Of a stretch of 51,152 nt of DNA, positions 40,961-49,755 are shown piece by piece (positions within the stretch are counted from its first letter, which is position 1; each line of letters opens with the position of its first letter). The stretch comes from Streptomyces altiplanensis (GTDB taxonomy: Bacteria > Actinomycetota > Actinomycetes > Streptomycetales > Streptomycetaceae). Where the stretch lies: assembly GCA_003719395.1 (NCBI GenBank), contig RHMC01000035.1, positions 1 to 51,152 of the forward strand. The letters run 5' to 3'. A program made the translations under genes and the position numbers. Below the pieces are notes generated by a model. That model did no database searches, was not told the DNA's origin, and worked only from the letters and a program-made list of their open reading frames with translations.

Positions 40961-41062
40961 GGCCTCGCCCCGCGCATTCTCCGCGCTTTTTCACGCGCCG
41001 CTCAGAATCCGGCGTTACCCTCCCCGACTGGAAACAGTCGGAGCCGGCAAGGAGGGGCGGTC

Positions 41063-41677
41063 GTGGGGCGCGGAGAACAGGCGCAGTCGTTGGCGCGGGT
41101 GGCGGTGGTCCTACGGGCCGGGGCGGCGCCGTTGTGGTGGCTCGGCCTGCTGGCCGCCGGAATCGGAGCACTCGTACCCGGCCCGACCGGGCGCGGGACC
41201 GGGCTCCTGGCGGGGGCCGCGCTCTTCGTGGCCGCGGCCGCGGCCACCGTGCTCGCGCGCCAGGGGCCGGTACGCCGCCCTGGCCTCGGCGGCCACCCGC
41301 GCCGCCCGCCGCGACTTCCTCCAGGACCGGTCCGTGACGGCGCGGGCCTGGCGCCGCGGCCGTCGCTGGTGGCTGGCGGCTGCCTTTCTCGCCGCGGTGG
41401 GCACCGCGTTCGCCGTTCCGGGCGCGGGCGGACTGCTGATGGCGGGCGCGGGCGCCGGACTGTGGCTGAAGGCGGTATGGATCGGCGCCAGGGAGCGCCG
41501 CGAGGAGACCCTGCTGTGGGTGCGTACCGACTGGCTGGGCGGCGGACCCGCCGGCAGGCGGATCGCGGCGTACCGCACCACCGGGATCGCGGCGGGCGAC
41601 GCCGCGCGGCGGCGCGACGGCGCCGCCCGGCCTCCGCGGCGGTGGTCACACGTCGAGTTCGGCCTCGATCCTCCTGA
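41063..41677 (+). CDS. Hypothetical membrane protein, four predicted helices (frameshifted)
   Basis: GTG 41063 with AAGGAGGGG just upstream. Helices: VVLRAGAAPLWWLGLLAAGIGALVP, TGLLAGAALFVAAAAATVLA, then in another frame WWLAAAFLAAVGTAFAVPG and GLLMAGAGAGLWLKAVWIGARERREE. The frame shifts near 41268 (reading YAALASAATRAARRDFL), and the true C-terminus is unclear because every frame overlaps the convergent roadblock gene. I keep the first-frame stop at 41677. No family recognised. Confidence 0.5.
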   Translation: MGRGEQAQSLARVAVVLRAGAAPLWWLGLLAAGIGALVPGPTGRGTGLLAGAALFVAAAAATVLARQGPVRRPGLGGHPRRPPRLPPGPVRDGAGLAPRPSLVAGGCLSRRGGHRVRRSGRGRTADGGRGRRTVAEGGMDRRQGAPRGDPAVGAYRLAGRRTRRQADRGVPHHRDRGGRRRAAARRRRPASAAVVTRRVRPRSS

Positions 41678-42020
41678 GCTGGTGGCGGGCCATCGCGAGA
41701 TTGGCCCGCGCCTTGTCCAGCGCCAGGTAGAGGAACAGGCCGTTCGCGCCGCGCCCCTTCAGGAGCCGGATCAGGTGGTACTGGCTGCCGAGGGTGATCA
41801 GGATGTCCTCGACCTCGTCCTTGAGGCCCAGGTGCTCCATGGTGCGCACCTTGGCGCGCACCACGTCGGTGTTGCCCGCGGCGGCCACCGTCAGGTCGAG
41901 GTCCTTGCCGCCGCCGAGGGTGCCCAGCGCCATGCCGCTGGTGTAGTCGACCAGAGCGACACCCAGGGTGCCCTCGATGCCGGTCATCGCTTCCTTGAGC
42001 GCGGTTTCGGTGTTGGCCAT
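41646..42020 (-). CDS. Roadblock/LC7 domain protein (second copy of the type)
   Basis: 124 residues. The fold is the small alpha/beta roadblock/LC7 domain: ALKEAMTGIEGTLGVALVDYTSGMALGTLGGG, then VEDILITLGSQYHLIRLLKG and LFLYLALDKARANLAMARHQLRRIEAELDV. Such proteins (MglB-like) regulate small Ras-like GTPases or act as scaffolds. It is a paralogue of the gene at 43353-43727 (both have VDxTSGLALGT and a final ARxxLR). ATG 42020 with AGGAAG about ten bases before. Last gene of a four-gene minus-strand cluster. Confidence 0.82.
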   Translation of the reverse strand: MANTETALKEAMTGIEGTLGVALVDYTSGMALGTLGGGKDLDLTVAAAGNTDVVRAKVRTMEHLGLKDEVEDILITLGSQYHLIRLLKGRGANGLFLYLALDKARANLAMARHQLRRIEAELDV

Positions 42021-42097
42021 GAGCGTCGCACTTCCTTTTCGTCCGGTGGTTCGTCCGGTGGTGTTCCTGGCTGCCGCTGTCGTGCGCCTGGTCGCGG

Positions 42098-42487
42098 TCA
42101 TGCGTTCTCCCGGGCCCGGGCGCCGTCGAACAGCGCGCCGATGCGGACACTGGCCCGGCGTGCCTCCAGGTGGAGCCGGCCCACGTTGACGCGCGGTTCG
42201 GCGAGGAGGGTGAGGACGGCGGACGACCCCGCCGCGTAGGTGGCCACGTAGCCGTCGTCGCCGCGCACGAGCAGCTCGCGGAAGGCGCCCTGCCCGGTCG
42301 CGTCCGTCAGCCGCACCGCGACGCCGAGCGCCGCCGCGGTGAGCGCCGCCACCCCCTCGGCCTCCACGGCCGGGGTGTCCTGGGCCAGTACGAGGCCGTC
42401 GACGCTCGCGGCCAGGGCTCCGGTCAGCAGGGGGACCCTCGCTCTCAACTGCCGCTGCTCGTCGAGTACTTCCGGTTCGGCCGCCAT
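42098..42487 (-). CDS. Roadblock/LC7 domain protein (CvnB-like type)
   Basis: 129 residues. Sequence LRARVPLLTGALAASVDGLVLAQDTPAVEAEGVAALTAAALGVAVRLTDATGQGAF and VRGDDGYVATYAAGSSAVLTLLA fits the roadblock family form seen in Streptomyces conservon B proteins. It differs from the two flanking roadblock genes. ATG 42487 (MAAEPEVLDEQ) has AGGAG seven bases before; the ATG two codons upstream is less well placed. A GTPase partner would be expected but none is in this window. Confidence 0.78.
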   Translation of the reverse strand: MAAEPEVLDEQRQLRARVPLLTGALAASVDGLVLAQDTPAVEAEGVAALTAAALGVAVRLTDATGQGAFRELLVRGDDGYVATYAAGSSAVLTLLAEPRVNVGRLHLEARRASVRIGALFDGARARENA

Positions 42488-42566
42488 CAGCATTCTCCTT
42501 TCGGCGCGTTGTCTCAGGGCGCGCCTCATGACGCGGAGGCGGGGGCCGCGCCGACGGTCCGGGGAA

Positions 42567-43356
42567 TCACAGCTGTGCCTCCAGGGCGTCGCGGAGCCGG
42601 CGCAACAGGGCGGTGTCCGGGTCGTCGGTGGCCTGCAGGGCCCGCGCGACCCGGGCGGGCACGGGAGGCGGGGGCGCCGGGGTGTCGCGGGGCGTGGCCA
42701 CCGTCCCCGCCGCCGCGAGCCTGCGTACCGTCGATCATGCGTGTGGAAAGCCGGCCGGCCCAGGGCCCGGGCGATGTCCCCCGGGGTGCGTTCACCGTCC
42801 ACCAGGTCGAGGACGGCGCGCTGCCTGCGGGTGACCGGCCGCCCCGACGGTCCGCGGCGGCGTACGACGGGGGCGGTGTCGGTGTCCGGGTACGGCCAGA
42901 GCCCGTCCAGCAGCTGTCTACGCCGCGCGACTCCCGCTCGACCGCCGCGGCGGAGACCGGGCGTATGCGGCCCAGCCAGTGGGCCGCCCCGTAACGGAAC
43001 CGCGTCGGGCCGCTGCCGGGGGCGAGGACGAAGAAGGCGGCGTCGAACAGCGCGCTCAGATGGCAGAGTTCCAGCTCGCCGCCGGCCAGCCGGCCGCTGT
43101 CGACGAGGAAGCGCCCGACCCGGCCGCGGGTGCCCGCCCGGTCGACGGCTTCCTGCCAGTCCTCGGCCGGCAGCCGCCCGGCCGAGGTCAGCAGTACGTC
43201 GATGCCGGGCGCCGCCGGGCTCTCGGCGTGCACGACCTGTCCCTCGTCGAGGTAGAGGGTCCCGTGGTCCCGCAGCAGGGCGCCGGTGGCGCGTTCGGCG
43301 GCCAGCCGCACGAGCATCGGGGACACGGTCGCGGCCCCGGCCGCGGTCCCGGTCAT
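42567..43356 (-). CDS. DUF4388-like domain protein (frameshifted)
   Basis: About 262 residues. N-terminal VSPMLVRLAAERATGALLRDHGTLYLDEGQVVHAESPAAPGIDVLL resembles DUF4388 (PatA-like sensory/response modules often with roadblock or gliding proteins). A central FRYGAAHWLGRIRPVSA and RRQRAVLDLVDGERTPGDIARALGRPAF suggest a winged-helix-like end. The natural C-terminus appears to be LRRLRDALEAQL with stop at 42567-42569. Indels are needed near 42915 and 42740, perhaps more. The ATG at 43356 overlaps the stop of the upstream roadblock gene (ATGA), so they are coupled. Confidence 0.65.
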
Positions 43357-43727
43357 GCCAGGACCAGCTGCTCGGCGAGGCCGCGCAGGCGTAATCGGGC
43401 CAGGGCCAGATTGCCTTTCTCGCGGTCGAGCCACAGGTGCAGGAAGACGCTGCTGTCGAAGGCGGTCTCGACGAAACGCAGCAGGTGGTAGCCGCTCGGC
43501 GTGGTGATGATGACGTCCTCGACGGGAAGCCCCTGCGGGGAGAACGCCCGCTGCTCGGCGGCCATCCGGGCCAGTTCCGCGGTCTCCGCCGCGGTGGCCT
43601 CGTGGTCACCGTTCGGCGACTGCCCTTCCGTGCCGAGCGCGAGCCCGCTCGTCCAGTCCACCAGGGAGGCTCCGAGGGCACCGGGCAGGGCCATCGCCGA
43701 GAGCAGACATTCGTCGATTCCGGGCAT
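43353..43727 (-). CDS. Roadblock/LC7 domain protein with a TTA codon
   Basis: 124 residues: MPGIDECLLSAMALPGALGASLVDWTSGLALGT, VEDVIITTPSGYHLLRFVE, VFLHLWLDREKGNLALARLRLRGLAEQLVLA. Roadblock fold like the gene at 41646. Codon 112 (43394-43392, minus strand) is TTA, a Leu codon read only by the bldA tRNA in Streptomyces; I found no other in-frame TTA in this window. ATG 43727 with AAGGGGGG upstream. Its stop overlaps the DUF4388 start. First gene of the cluster, so the TTA could control all four by translational coupling. Confidence 0.82.
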   Translation of the reverse strand: MPGIDECLLSAMALPGALGASLVDWTSGLALGTEGQSPNGDHEATAAETAELARMAAEQRAFSPQGLPVEDVIITTPSGYHLLRFVETAFDSSVFLHLWLDREKGNLALARLRLRGLAEQLVLA

Positions 43728-43859
43728 GCGGAACCCCCCTTCCGGCGTGGCACACGGATGCGGACTGCCGGACACATGTTCTGCGGCAGTGGTGAGGAGG
43801 TTACGTAAAGGGAGGTGCGCCGGCGCGTGGTTCCGGCATTTTCCATATGCACATGCCAG

Positions 43860-45242
43860 CTAGCTTTCGCCTCGTGTCTTCATTACTGCTTTATTGATCG
43901 CCCAGAGACCGATTCCGATCAAAAGAAGGACACCTGCGCGGATGTAGACGTCCGCCGGCCGGTCGGCCAGCGGACTGGCGAGGACGATCGCGGTGATCGC
44001 GCCGAGCACCGGCAGGATCGTCGGCGTCCGGAAGTGCCGGTGCGCCACCCGGTCCTTGCGCAGGACCAGCACGGCGACGTTGACCACGGCGAAGACGCAC
44101 AGCAGGAGGAACGCCGTGGTGTCGCCGAGCCCCTCGATCTCGCCCGTCGACACCAGGCCGATCGCCAGCAGCGAGACGAAGACGATGCCGACGACGGGCG
44201 TGCGGCGCCGGGACAGGACGCGGCCCATGGCGCGCGGCAGGATGCGTTCGTTGGCCATTCCGTAGCAGAGCCGCGAGGCCATCATGATGTTGATCAGCGC
44301 GGAGTTCGTCACGGCGAACAGCGCGATCAGCGCGAAGAGCTTGGGCGGGAAGTCGACCCCGCCCGCCTTCACGACCTCCAGCAGCGGCCCGCTCGATTTC
44401 TCCAGCGTCGTGTAGTCGACGAGCAGCGAGGAGACCAGGGCGACCAGGACGTAGATGGTGCCGGTGACCGCGACACCGATGAAGATCGCCTTCGGGAAGG
44501 TGCGCTGCGGGTTCTTCGTCTCCTCCGCCATGTTGACGGAGTCCTCGAAGCCGACGAAGGCGAAGAAACCGAGCGCGGTGGCGCCGAGCACGCTGGTCAG
44601 CAGGGCGTAACCGGTGCCGGACGCCTGGAACTCGCCGAGCCGCGCGGGCTCGCCGCCGCCCGTGAACACGGCGTACGCACCGATCCCGAGGATGATCGCC
44701 AGGCCGGTCAGCTCGACGAGCGTCAGCACCACGTTCGTCTTCACCGACTCCGAGACGCCGCGCAGATTGAGCGCGGCGAGGGCGACGACGAACAGGATCG
44801 CGACGAGCGTCGGCGGCACGGCGTCCGTGAACTCCGCCAGGTAGTCGCCGCTGAAGGCGCGGGCGGCCGCGCTCGCGGACGACAGGCCCGAGCACATCAC
44901 CATGAAGGCGATGATGAAGGTGAGGAAGGGGACCTTGAAGGCCTTCTGGGTGTAGAGCGCGGCGCCGGCGGCCTTCGGGTACTTGCCGACGAGTTCGACG
45001 TACGAAGCCGCGGTCAGGATCGCGACGACGAAGCCGATCGCGAACGGCAGCCACAGCGCGCCGCCGACCTTCCCCGCCACCTTTCCCGTGGTGGCGTAGA
45101 TCCCGGTGCCCAGGATGTCGCCGATCACGAACAGGATCAGCAGCTTGGGCCCGAGCACGCGCTTGAGCGGTGTCTCGTCGACCGGTGTGACTGATGTGCT
45201 GGATGTGCTGGGTGTGTCTGGTGTGGCATCGGATGCGGACAT
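43860..45242 (-). CDS. APC-superfamily amino-acid permease
   Basis: 460 residues, about 12 helices. N-terminal GDILGTGIYATTGKVAGKVGGALWLPF is the conserved APC substrate-binding helix 1. FVGFEDSVNMAEETKNPQRTFP marks helix 6 and following loop, and NSALINIMMASRLCYGMANERILP is typical of the family. Intact frame. Substrate not determined; the next minus-strand gene upstream encodes a decarboxylase, so an amino-acid/amine exchanger is plausible. ATG 45242 with GGGGGAGG just upstream. Confidence 0.87.
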   Translation of the reverse strand: MSASDATPDTPSTSSTSVTPVDETPLKRVLGPKLLILFVIGDILGTGIYATTGKVAGKVGGALWLPFAIGFVVAILTAASYVELVGKYPKAAGAALYTQKAFKVPFLTFIIAFMVMCSGLSSASAAARAFSGDYLAEFTDAVPPTLVAILFVVALAALNLRGVSESVKTNVVLTLVELTGLAIILGIGAYAVFTGGGEPARLGEFQASGTGYALLTSVLGATALGFFAFVGFEDSVNMAEETKNPQRTFPKAIFIGVAVTGTIYVLVALVSSLLVDYTTLEKSSGPLLEVVKAGGVDFPPKLFALIALFAVTNSALINIMMASRLCYGMANERILPRAMGRVLSRRRTPVVGIVFVSLLAIGLVSTGEIEGLGDTTAFLLLCVFAVVNVAVLVLRKDRVAHRHFRTPTILPVLGAITAIVLASPLADRPADVYIRAGVLLLIGIGLWAINKAVMKTRGES

Positions 45243-45362
45243 AGGGAACCTCCCCCGAGATGGACTGGGGATGTTCTGCCCGGTGCGGCTTGTGTGATGC
45301 GCGTCAAGTGGTGCGCACCGTCCGGCCGTTCGGCCGTCCGGGCGGCGGATGCGACCGGAGCC

Positions 45363-46699
45363 TCAGGGATCCAGGAGCGCGTCCGCGTGCTCCCCGCCCG
45401 ACTCGGCGACGATCTCGTCGAAGGTCTGCGGCGGCCGTACGACGCTGAAGCGGACCCCGTCGGCGGTGGCGGTGAAGCCGTGGATCCCGGCCCTGGCCAG
45501 GCTGTTGTAGCCGTAGTGCGCGGCCATGTAGTACGCACCGGTGTCCAGTACCGCCGCGTAGTCGCCCTGCTCCAGGAGCGGCATCGGCCGGTTCTCGGCG
45601 AGCAGGTCGCCCGCGAAGCACGCGGGGCCCGCCACGTCCTGGGCGACGGGCGGGCCCGGCTTGGGAAGGCCCTTCGCGTCGTACGCGGCGATGCGCAGCG
45701 GCCAGGACTCGGGGGCGTACACGGTCCGCGTCGCGATCTGGACGCCCGCGTGGGTGACGGCGATCGGCCGGCCGCCGGAGGTCTTCGCGTGCTCGACGCG
45801 GGTGAGGACCGTGCCGTGCTTGGCGAGCAGGGAGCGGCCGAACTCGGTGACCAGGCCGTAGCGCCCGTCGAGCAGGCCGGGGACGTGCTGCTTGAGGAGG
45901 CGGGCGTAGTCGGCGTACGACGGGATCCCGGTGTCGGAGGCGAAGTCGACGGGGAGGCCGCCGCCGATGTCGACGGTGTCGATCTGCCGGCGGCCCGCCG
46001 CCGCGTTGATCTCCTCGGCGAGTCCGTACGCCGCCGCCACGCCCCGGACCATCAGCTCCAGCGGCAGGCCCTGAGAACCGGAGTGCGTGTGCAGCCGGGT
46101 CATCCACGGCCGGTCGAGGCAGGCGCGTACGACCCGTTCGCGGGCGCCCGGGTCGCGCAGCGCCACGCCGAACTTCGAGGTGGCGGTGGCGGTGGAGAGC
46201 GCGCCGATGGAGCCGCCGCCGATCTGCGGGTTGACGCGCAGGCCGACGGGGGAGGCGGGGGCCGCCGACTCCACCAGCGCGTCGATGCGCGCGAGCTCCT
46301 GGAAGTTGTCGGCGTTGACCGCGATGCCCAGGGCGAGGGCTTCGCGCAGCTCGGCGGTGGTTTTGGCGGGGGAGTCGAGGACGGTGTGCGCCGGGCGCAC
46401 ACCGGCGGCGCGGGCCAGGGCCAGCTCGCCGGGGCTCGCGACTTCGGCGCCGATGCCCCCGTGCTCGTACCAGCAGCCGCAGGATACCAGCGGCGCGCCT
46501 TGACGGCGAAGGCGTGCAGCACCGGGGTGCCGGGCGGGGTGACCTCGTCGAACGCGGCGCGCAGGGCGGCGGCCGAGGCCCGGATGCCGGTGATGTCGAG
46601 GAGGCCGGCGAGCGGGGCGCCGGGGCCGACGACCCCCTGCTCGACGGCGGCGCGCACGGCCCGCTCGCGCCGCTCGGGCGCACTCATGTCCGAAGGCAT
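45363..46699 (-). CDS. Group IV PLP amino-acid decarboxylase (diaminopimelate/ornithine decarboxylase-like; frameshifted)
   Basis: About 445 residues, alanine-racemase fold. PLP Lys67 in HAFAVKA, HTHSGSQG (His stacking on PLP), DIGGGLPVDF (Gly-rich phosphate loop) and the C-terminal CFAGDLLAENRPMPLLEQGDY with the specificity Cys/Asp. It resembles LysA but is a second copy outside a lysine operon, so the substrate (meso-DAP, lysine, ornithine or other) is open. One indel near 46492, between VKA and LVSCGCWYEHGGIGAEVASPGE. ATG 46699. It abuts the divergent hutU promoter and is upstream of an amino-acid permease. Confidence 0.85.
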
Positions 46700-46748
46700 G
46701 TGTTCCAGCCAACCACCCGCTCCGGCCGCGCGCAGGCGGCCGGACGTA

Positions 46749-46777
46749 TTGACTAGCTCTATTCACCCCGCCAGGAT
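46749..46777 (+). promoter_or_regulatory. Promoter of hutU
   Basis: TTGACT (46749-46754), a 17-base spacer and CAGGAT (46772-46777) match the Streptomyces vegetative consensus (TTGACA/TAGGAT) closely. Transcription would start near 46784, with GAGGAGG at 46806-46812 before the ATG. Confidence 0.75.
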
Positions 46778-46785
46778 GTGAATAG
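46759..46785. promoter_or_regulatory. Candidate operator CTATTCAC-N11-GTGAATAG at the hutU promoter
   Basis: Perfect 8-base inverted repeat at 46759-46766 and 46778-46785 spanning the -10 box. CTATTCA also lies in the leftward ABC promoter (38544-38550, minus strand) at nearly the same place after the -35 box. A repressor binding here would block polymerase; which regulator binds is unknown. Confidence 0.6.
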
Positions 46786-46818
46786 ACGGCAATGCAGTCA
46801 CTCGCGAGGAGGCACACC

Positions 46819-48477
46819 ATGTCAGGACCCCGCCCCGTACGGGCACCGCGCGGTACGGAGCTGAGCACCCTGGGATGGCAGCAGGAAGCCGCCCTGCGCA
46901 TGCTCCAGAACAACCTCGACCCCGAGGTCGCCGAGCACCCCGACAAGCTCGTCGTCTACGGCGGCACGGGCAAGGCGGCGCGGGACTGGCGCTCGTTCGA
47001 CGCCATGGTGCGCACCCTGAAGACCCTGAAGCAGGACGAGACGATGCTCGTCCAGTCCGGGCGCCCGGTCGGTGTCATGCAGACCCACGAGTGGGCGCCG
47101 CGCGTGCTCATCGCCAACTCCAACCTGGTCGGCGACTGGGCGAACTGGGAGGAGTTCCGCCGCCTGGAGGCGCTCGGCCTGACCATGTACGGCCAGATGA
47201 CGGCCGGGTCGTGGATCTACATCGGCACCCAGGGCATCCTTCAGGGCACGTACGAGACTTTCGCCGCCGTCGCCGCGAAGAAGTTCAACGGCACCCTCGC
47301 CGGCACCATCACCCTCACCGCCGGCCTCGGCGGCATGGGCGGCGCCCAGCCCCTCGCCGTGACCATGAACGACGGCGTCGCGATCTGCATCGACGTCGAC
47401 CCGCGCGCCATCGAGCGCCGCATCGAGCACCGCTACCTCGACGTGAAGGCCGACAGCCTGGAGCACGCCCTCCAGCTCGCCGTCGAGGCCCGCGACGCCC
47501 GCAGGCCGCTGTCCATCGGCCTCCTCGGCAACGCGGCGGAGCTGCTGCCGCGCATGTTCGCCGAGGGCGCCCCGATCGACATCGTGACCGACCAGACGAG
47601 CGCCCACGACCCGCTCGCGTACCTCCCCGTCGGCGTCGGCTTCGACGACATGGCGTCGTACGCCGCCGAGAAGCCCGCCGACTTCACGCTGCGCGCCCGC
47701 GAGTCCATGGCCCGGCACGTCGAGGCGATGGTCGGCTTCATGGACGCCGGCGCCGAGGTCTTCGACTACGGCAACTCGATCCGCGGCGAGGCCCGGCTGG
47801 CCGGCTACTCCCGCGCCTTCGACTTCCCCGGCTTCGTACCGGCGTACATCCGCCCGCTCTTCTGCGAGGGCAAGGGCCCCTTCCGCTGGGCGGCCCTGTC
47901 CGGCGAGGCGTCCGACATCCACAAGACGGACCGCGAGCTGCTGAAGCTCTTCCCGGAGAACGAGTCCCTGCACCGCTGGATCAAGATGGCCGGCGAGCGC
48001 GTCCACTTCCAGGGCCTGCCGGCCCGCATCTGCTGGCTGGGCCAGGGCGAGCGCGACAAGGCGGGCGCCCTGTTCAACGACATGGTCGCCGACGGCACCC
48101 TCGCCGCCCCCCTCGCGATCGGCCGCGACCACCTCGACTGCGGCTCGGTGGCCTCGCCGTACCGCGAGACCGAGGCCATGCTCGACGGCTCCGACGCGAT
48201 CGCCGACTGGCCGCTGCTCAACGCCATGGTCAACGTCGCCTCCGGCGCCTCCTGGGTCTCGATCCACCACGGCGGCGGCGTCGGCATGGGCCGCTCGATC
48301 CACGCGGGCCAGGTCTCGGTGGCGGACGGCACGAAGCTCGCGGGCGAGAAGATCCGCCGCGTACTGACGAACGACCCGGGCATGGGCGTCATCCGCCACG
48401 TGGACGCGGGCTACGACATCGCGGAGAAGACGGCGGACGAGCAGGGTGTACGCGTCCCGATGCGGGAGGGCGAGTGA
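46819..48477 (+). CDS. hutU: Urocanate hydratase
   Basis: 552 residues, step 2 of histidine degradation: urocanate to 4-imidazolone-5-propanoate, with NAD+ as electrophilic cofactor. Conserved segments: [57 protein letters not shown] (NAD-binding), [44 protein letters not shown] and [21 protein letters not shown] 46819 with GAGGAGG six bases upstream; the in-frame upstream ATG at 46792 lies at the predicted transcript start and is less likely. Its stop overlaps the start of the M20 gene (GTGA). Intact frame. Confidence 0.97.
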   Translation: MSGPRPVRAPRGTELSTLGWQQEAALRMLQNNLDPEVAEHPDKLVVYGGTGKAARDWRSFDAMVRTLKTLKQDETMLVQSGRPVGVMQTHEWAPRVLIANSNLVGDWANWEEFRRLEALGLTMYGQMTAGSWIYIGTQGILQGTYETFAAVAAKKFNGTLAGTITLTAGLGGMGGAQPLAVTMNDGVAICIDVDPRAIERRIEHRYLDVKADSLEHALQLAVEARDARRPLSIGLLGNAAELLPRMFAEGAPIDIVTDQTSAHDPLAYLPVGVGFDDMASYAAEKPADFTLRARESMARHVEAMVGFMDAGAEVFDYGNSIRGEARLAGYSRAFDFPGFVPAYIRPLFCEGKGPFRWAALSGEASDIHKTDRELLKLFPENESLHRWIKMAGERVHFQGLPARICWLGQGERDKAGALFNDMVADGTLAAPLAIGRDHLDCGSVASPYRETEAMLDGSDAIADWPLLNAMVNVASGASWVSIHHGGGVGMGRSIHAGQVSVADGTKLAGEKIRRVLTNDPGMGVIRHVDAGYDIAEKTADEQGVRVPMREGE

Positions 48478-49755
48478 CCTCCGTGGCACCCGCCGACGGG
48501 TCGCCGCGCCCCTCCGCCACCGCCGCGTCGTTCCACGAGATGTGGGCGGACCTGTTGCCGATCGGCCGCGACGCGGCCTCCGGCGGCTACCGCCGCTACG
48601 CCTGGACGGCGGCCGACGCCGACTGCCGCGCCTGGTTCAGGGCCCAGGCCGAGTCCCGCGGCCTGACCTACGAGGTGGACCGCAACGGCAACCAGTGGGC
48701 CTGGCAGGGCGATCCCCTCGCCGGGGACGCGGTCGTCACCGGCTCGCACCTCGACTCGGTCCCGGACGGCGGCGCGTTCGACGGCCCGCTCGGCGTCGTG
48801 TCCTCCTTCGCCGCGCTCGACGAACTCCGCCGCAGGGAAGTGGAGTTCACCAAGCCGCTGGCCGTCACCAACTTCGGTGACGAGGAGGGCGCCCGCTTCG
48901 GCCTGGCCTGCGTGGGCTCCCGCCTGGCGGCCGGGCAGCTCACGGCCGCCAAGGCCCACGAACTCCGGGACGGGGACGGCGTCAGCCTCCCCCGGGCGAT
49001 GGAGGCGGCCGGTCACGACCCGGCCGCCATCGGCCCGGACCCGGAACGCCTGGCCCGTATCGGCGCGTTCGTCGAGCTGCACGTGGAACAGGGCCGGGCG
49101 CTGGCTGTGTCCGACAGCGGCTCCGCCGCGGGGTCCGGCCACCCCCGTCGGCATCGCGTCCGCCATCTGGCCGCACGGCCGCTGGCGGTTCGACTTCCAC
49201 GGCGAGGCCAACCACGCGGGCACCACCCGCCTGGAGGACCGCCGCGATCCGATGCTGACGTACGCCGAGACGGTCGTCGCCGCCCGCCGCGAGGCGCGGC
49301 TCGCCGGGGCCCTCGCCACCTTCGCGAAGGTCGCCGTCGAGCCGAACGGCGTCAACGCGATCCCGTCGCTGGTCCGCGGCTGGCTCGACTCGCGCGCCGC
49401 TGACCAGGAAACCCTCGACCGGGTCATCGCCGGCATCGAGCAGGCGGCACGCGAGAACGCCACCCGTTCCGGCATCGACCTGCGCATCACGCAGGAGTCG
49501 TTCACCCCGGTGGTGGAGTTCGAACACGCCCTGCGCGACGAGCTCGCGAAACTCCTCGGGGGCGACATCCCCGTCCTCGGCACGGGCGCGGGACACGACG
49601 CGGGTATTTTGTCCGCTTCGGTCCCGACCGCCATGCTGTTCGTACGGAACCCCACGGGCATCTCGCACTCCCCGGCCGAGTACGCCGCCGAGGACGACTG
49701 CGTCGCGGGGGTCATCGCACTCGCCGACGTACTGGAGGGGCTCGCGTGCACGTGA
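48474..49755 (+). CDS. M20-family amidohydrolase (allantoate amidohydrolase / N-carbamoyl amino-acid hydrolase type; frameshifted)
   Basis: About 427 residues. Metal ligands lie in [19 protein letters not shown] (His, Asp), GDEEGARFG (Glu-Glu), LHVEQG (His) and the C-terminal ISHSPAEY (His). The dimerisation domain [21 protein letters not shown] and GAGHDAGI are typical of AllC/HyuC enzymes, which cleave ureido or amide groups. In a hut operon, its expected substrate could be N-formyl-L-glutamate made by the next enzyme; that is inference. GTG 48474 overlaps the hutU stop and has GGGAGGG four bases before. One indel near 49138. Confidence 0.85.

Noticed and set aside
46822..48489. 555-residue minus-strand frame opposite hutU
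   Set aside because: hutU has complete family motifs; the opposite frame has no recognisable sequence and follows from third-position GC bias.
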